A DNA stretch of 38,120 bases, from contig CALXVP010000014.1 of NCBI GenBank assembly GCA_944392125.1, positions 1 to 38,120 on the forward strand. Reading direction: 5' to 3'. This DNA is from an uncultured Alphaproteobacteria bacterium (GTDB taxonomy: Bacteria > Pseudomonadota > Alphaproteobacteria > CAAHEQ01 > UBA3637). Of the stretch, positions 38,098 through 38,120 are shown piece after piece (positions within the stretch are counted from its first letter, which is position 1; each line of letters starts with the position of its first letter). The notes under the pieces are model-generated. The model saw only the letters and a list, made by a program, of their open reading frames with translations, did not search any database and was not told the DNA's origin. The translations under genes were made by a program, and so were the position numbers.

Positions 38098-38120
38098 TTC
38101 GAATCTCGCTGGGGTCGCCA
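38098..38120 (+). other. attR: tRNA 3' end (right prophage junction)
   Basis: Identical to bases 1-23. The sequence before it (AACGGT) does not continue a T stem complementary to CTCGC, so this copy is not part of an intact tRNA gene here. Confidence 0.88.

Overview
The window reads as one complete integrated temperate podovirus (T7-like particle, lambda-like lifestyle control), bounded by a perfect 23-bp direct repeat at bases 1-23 and 38098-38120. That repeat is the T-loop, 3' T-stem, acceptor strand and CCA of a tRNA gene, so it is the attL/attR pair, and the tyrosine integrase sits beside attR. The host is Gram-negative: the phage has a two-component spanin set (Rz with an embedded Rz1 lipoprotein) and a cytoplasmic GH24 lysozyme. 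AT-rich composition, consensus sigma-70 promoters and the gene families make a low-GC alphaproteobacterium plausible, but that is inference.

Bases 128-24300 (minus strand) are the late genes, transcribed right to left: small and large terminase, T7 gp13-like protein, head-tail connector, scaffold, capsid, probable decoration protein, a terminator after the capsid region (as in T7), tail tubular proteins A and B, three internal virion proteins (the last is an 1811-residue polyvalent protein with an HEXXH motif), a T7-type fibre, a large propeller-like receptor-binding candidate, and the lysis genes. A RelB/YafQ-type toxin-antitoxin (TA) pair with its own promoter and terminator is wedged into the lysis region. 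The late block starts at a compact control site (24327-24507): four TGTTGC repeats, an extended -10, a 12-bp stem at the predicted transcript start and an intrinsic terminator before terS.

Bases 24500-28900 (minus strand) hold a HigB/HigA-like TA pair, a DUF6362-like regulator, MazG-like and helicase-loader-like genes, a lambda O-like initiator whose coding sequence carries 12-bp iterons (likely origin), a DUF1064 nuclease and a Cro-like operon with two tiny coupled genes. The initiator leader can fold into a switch that hides its Shine-Dalgarno (SD) sequence. Bases 28830-29330 are the immunity region: a leaderless CI-like repressor, a Cro-like repressor and three palindromic operators, each inside a promoter spacer. 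The same operator pair, with the same 33-bp spacing, recurs at 30957-31004 before the rightward recombination operon. Between the two lie a short membrane-protein gene with a T9 tract and a Panacea-type TA pair with an unrecognised toxin.

Bases 31044-38017 (plus strand) hold small early genes, an ERF annealing protein, a Gp157-like protein, an SSB-tailed protein, a small HTH protein, then three tandem antirepressor (ant) cassettes and the integrase. Each ant start is preceded by a consensus promoter and a C4-type antisense RNA whose loops are complementary to that ant gene's own start region. The complementary segments differ between cassettes and change together. Two of the cassettes are fused in frame.
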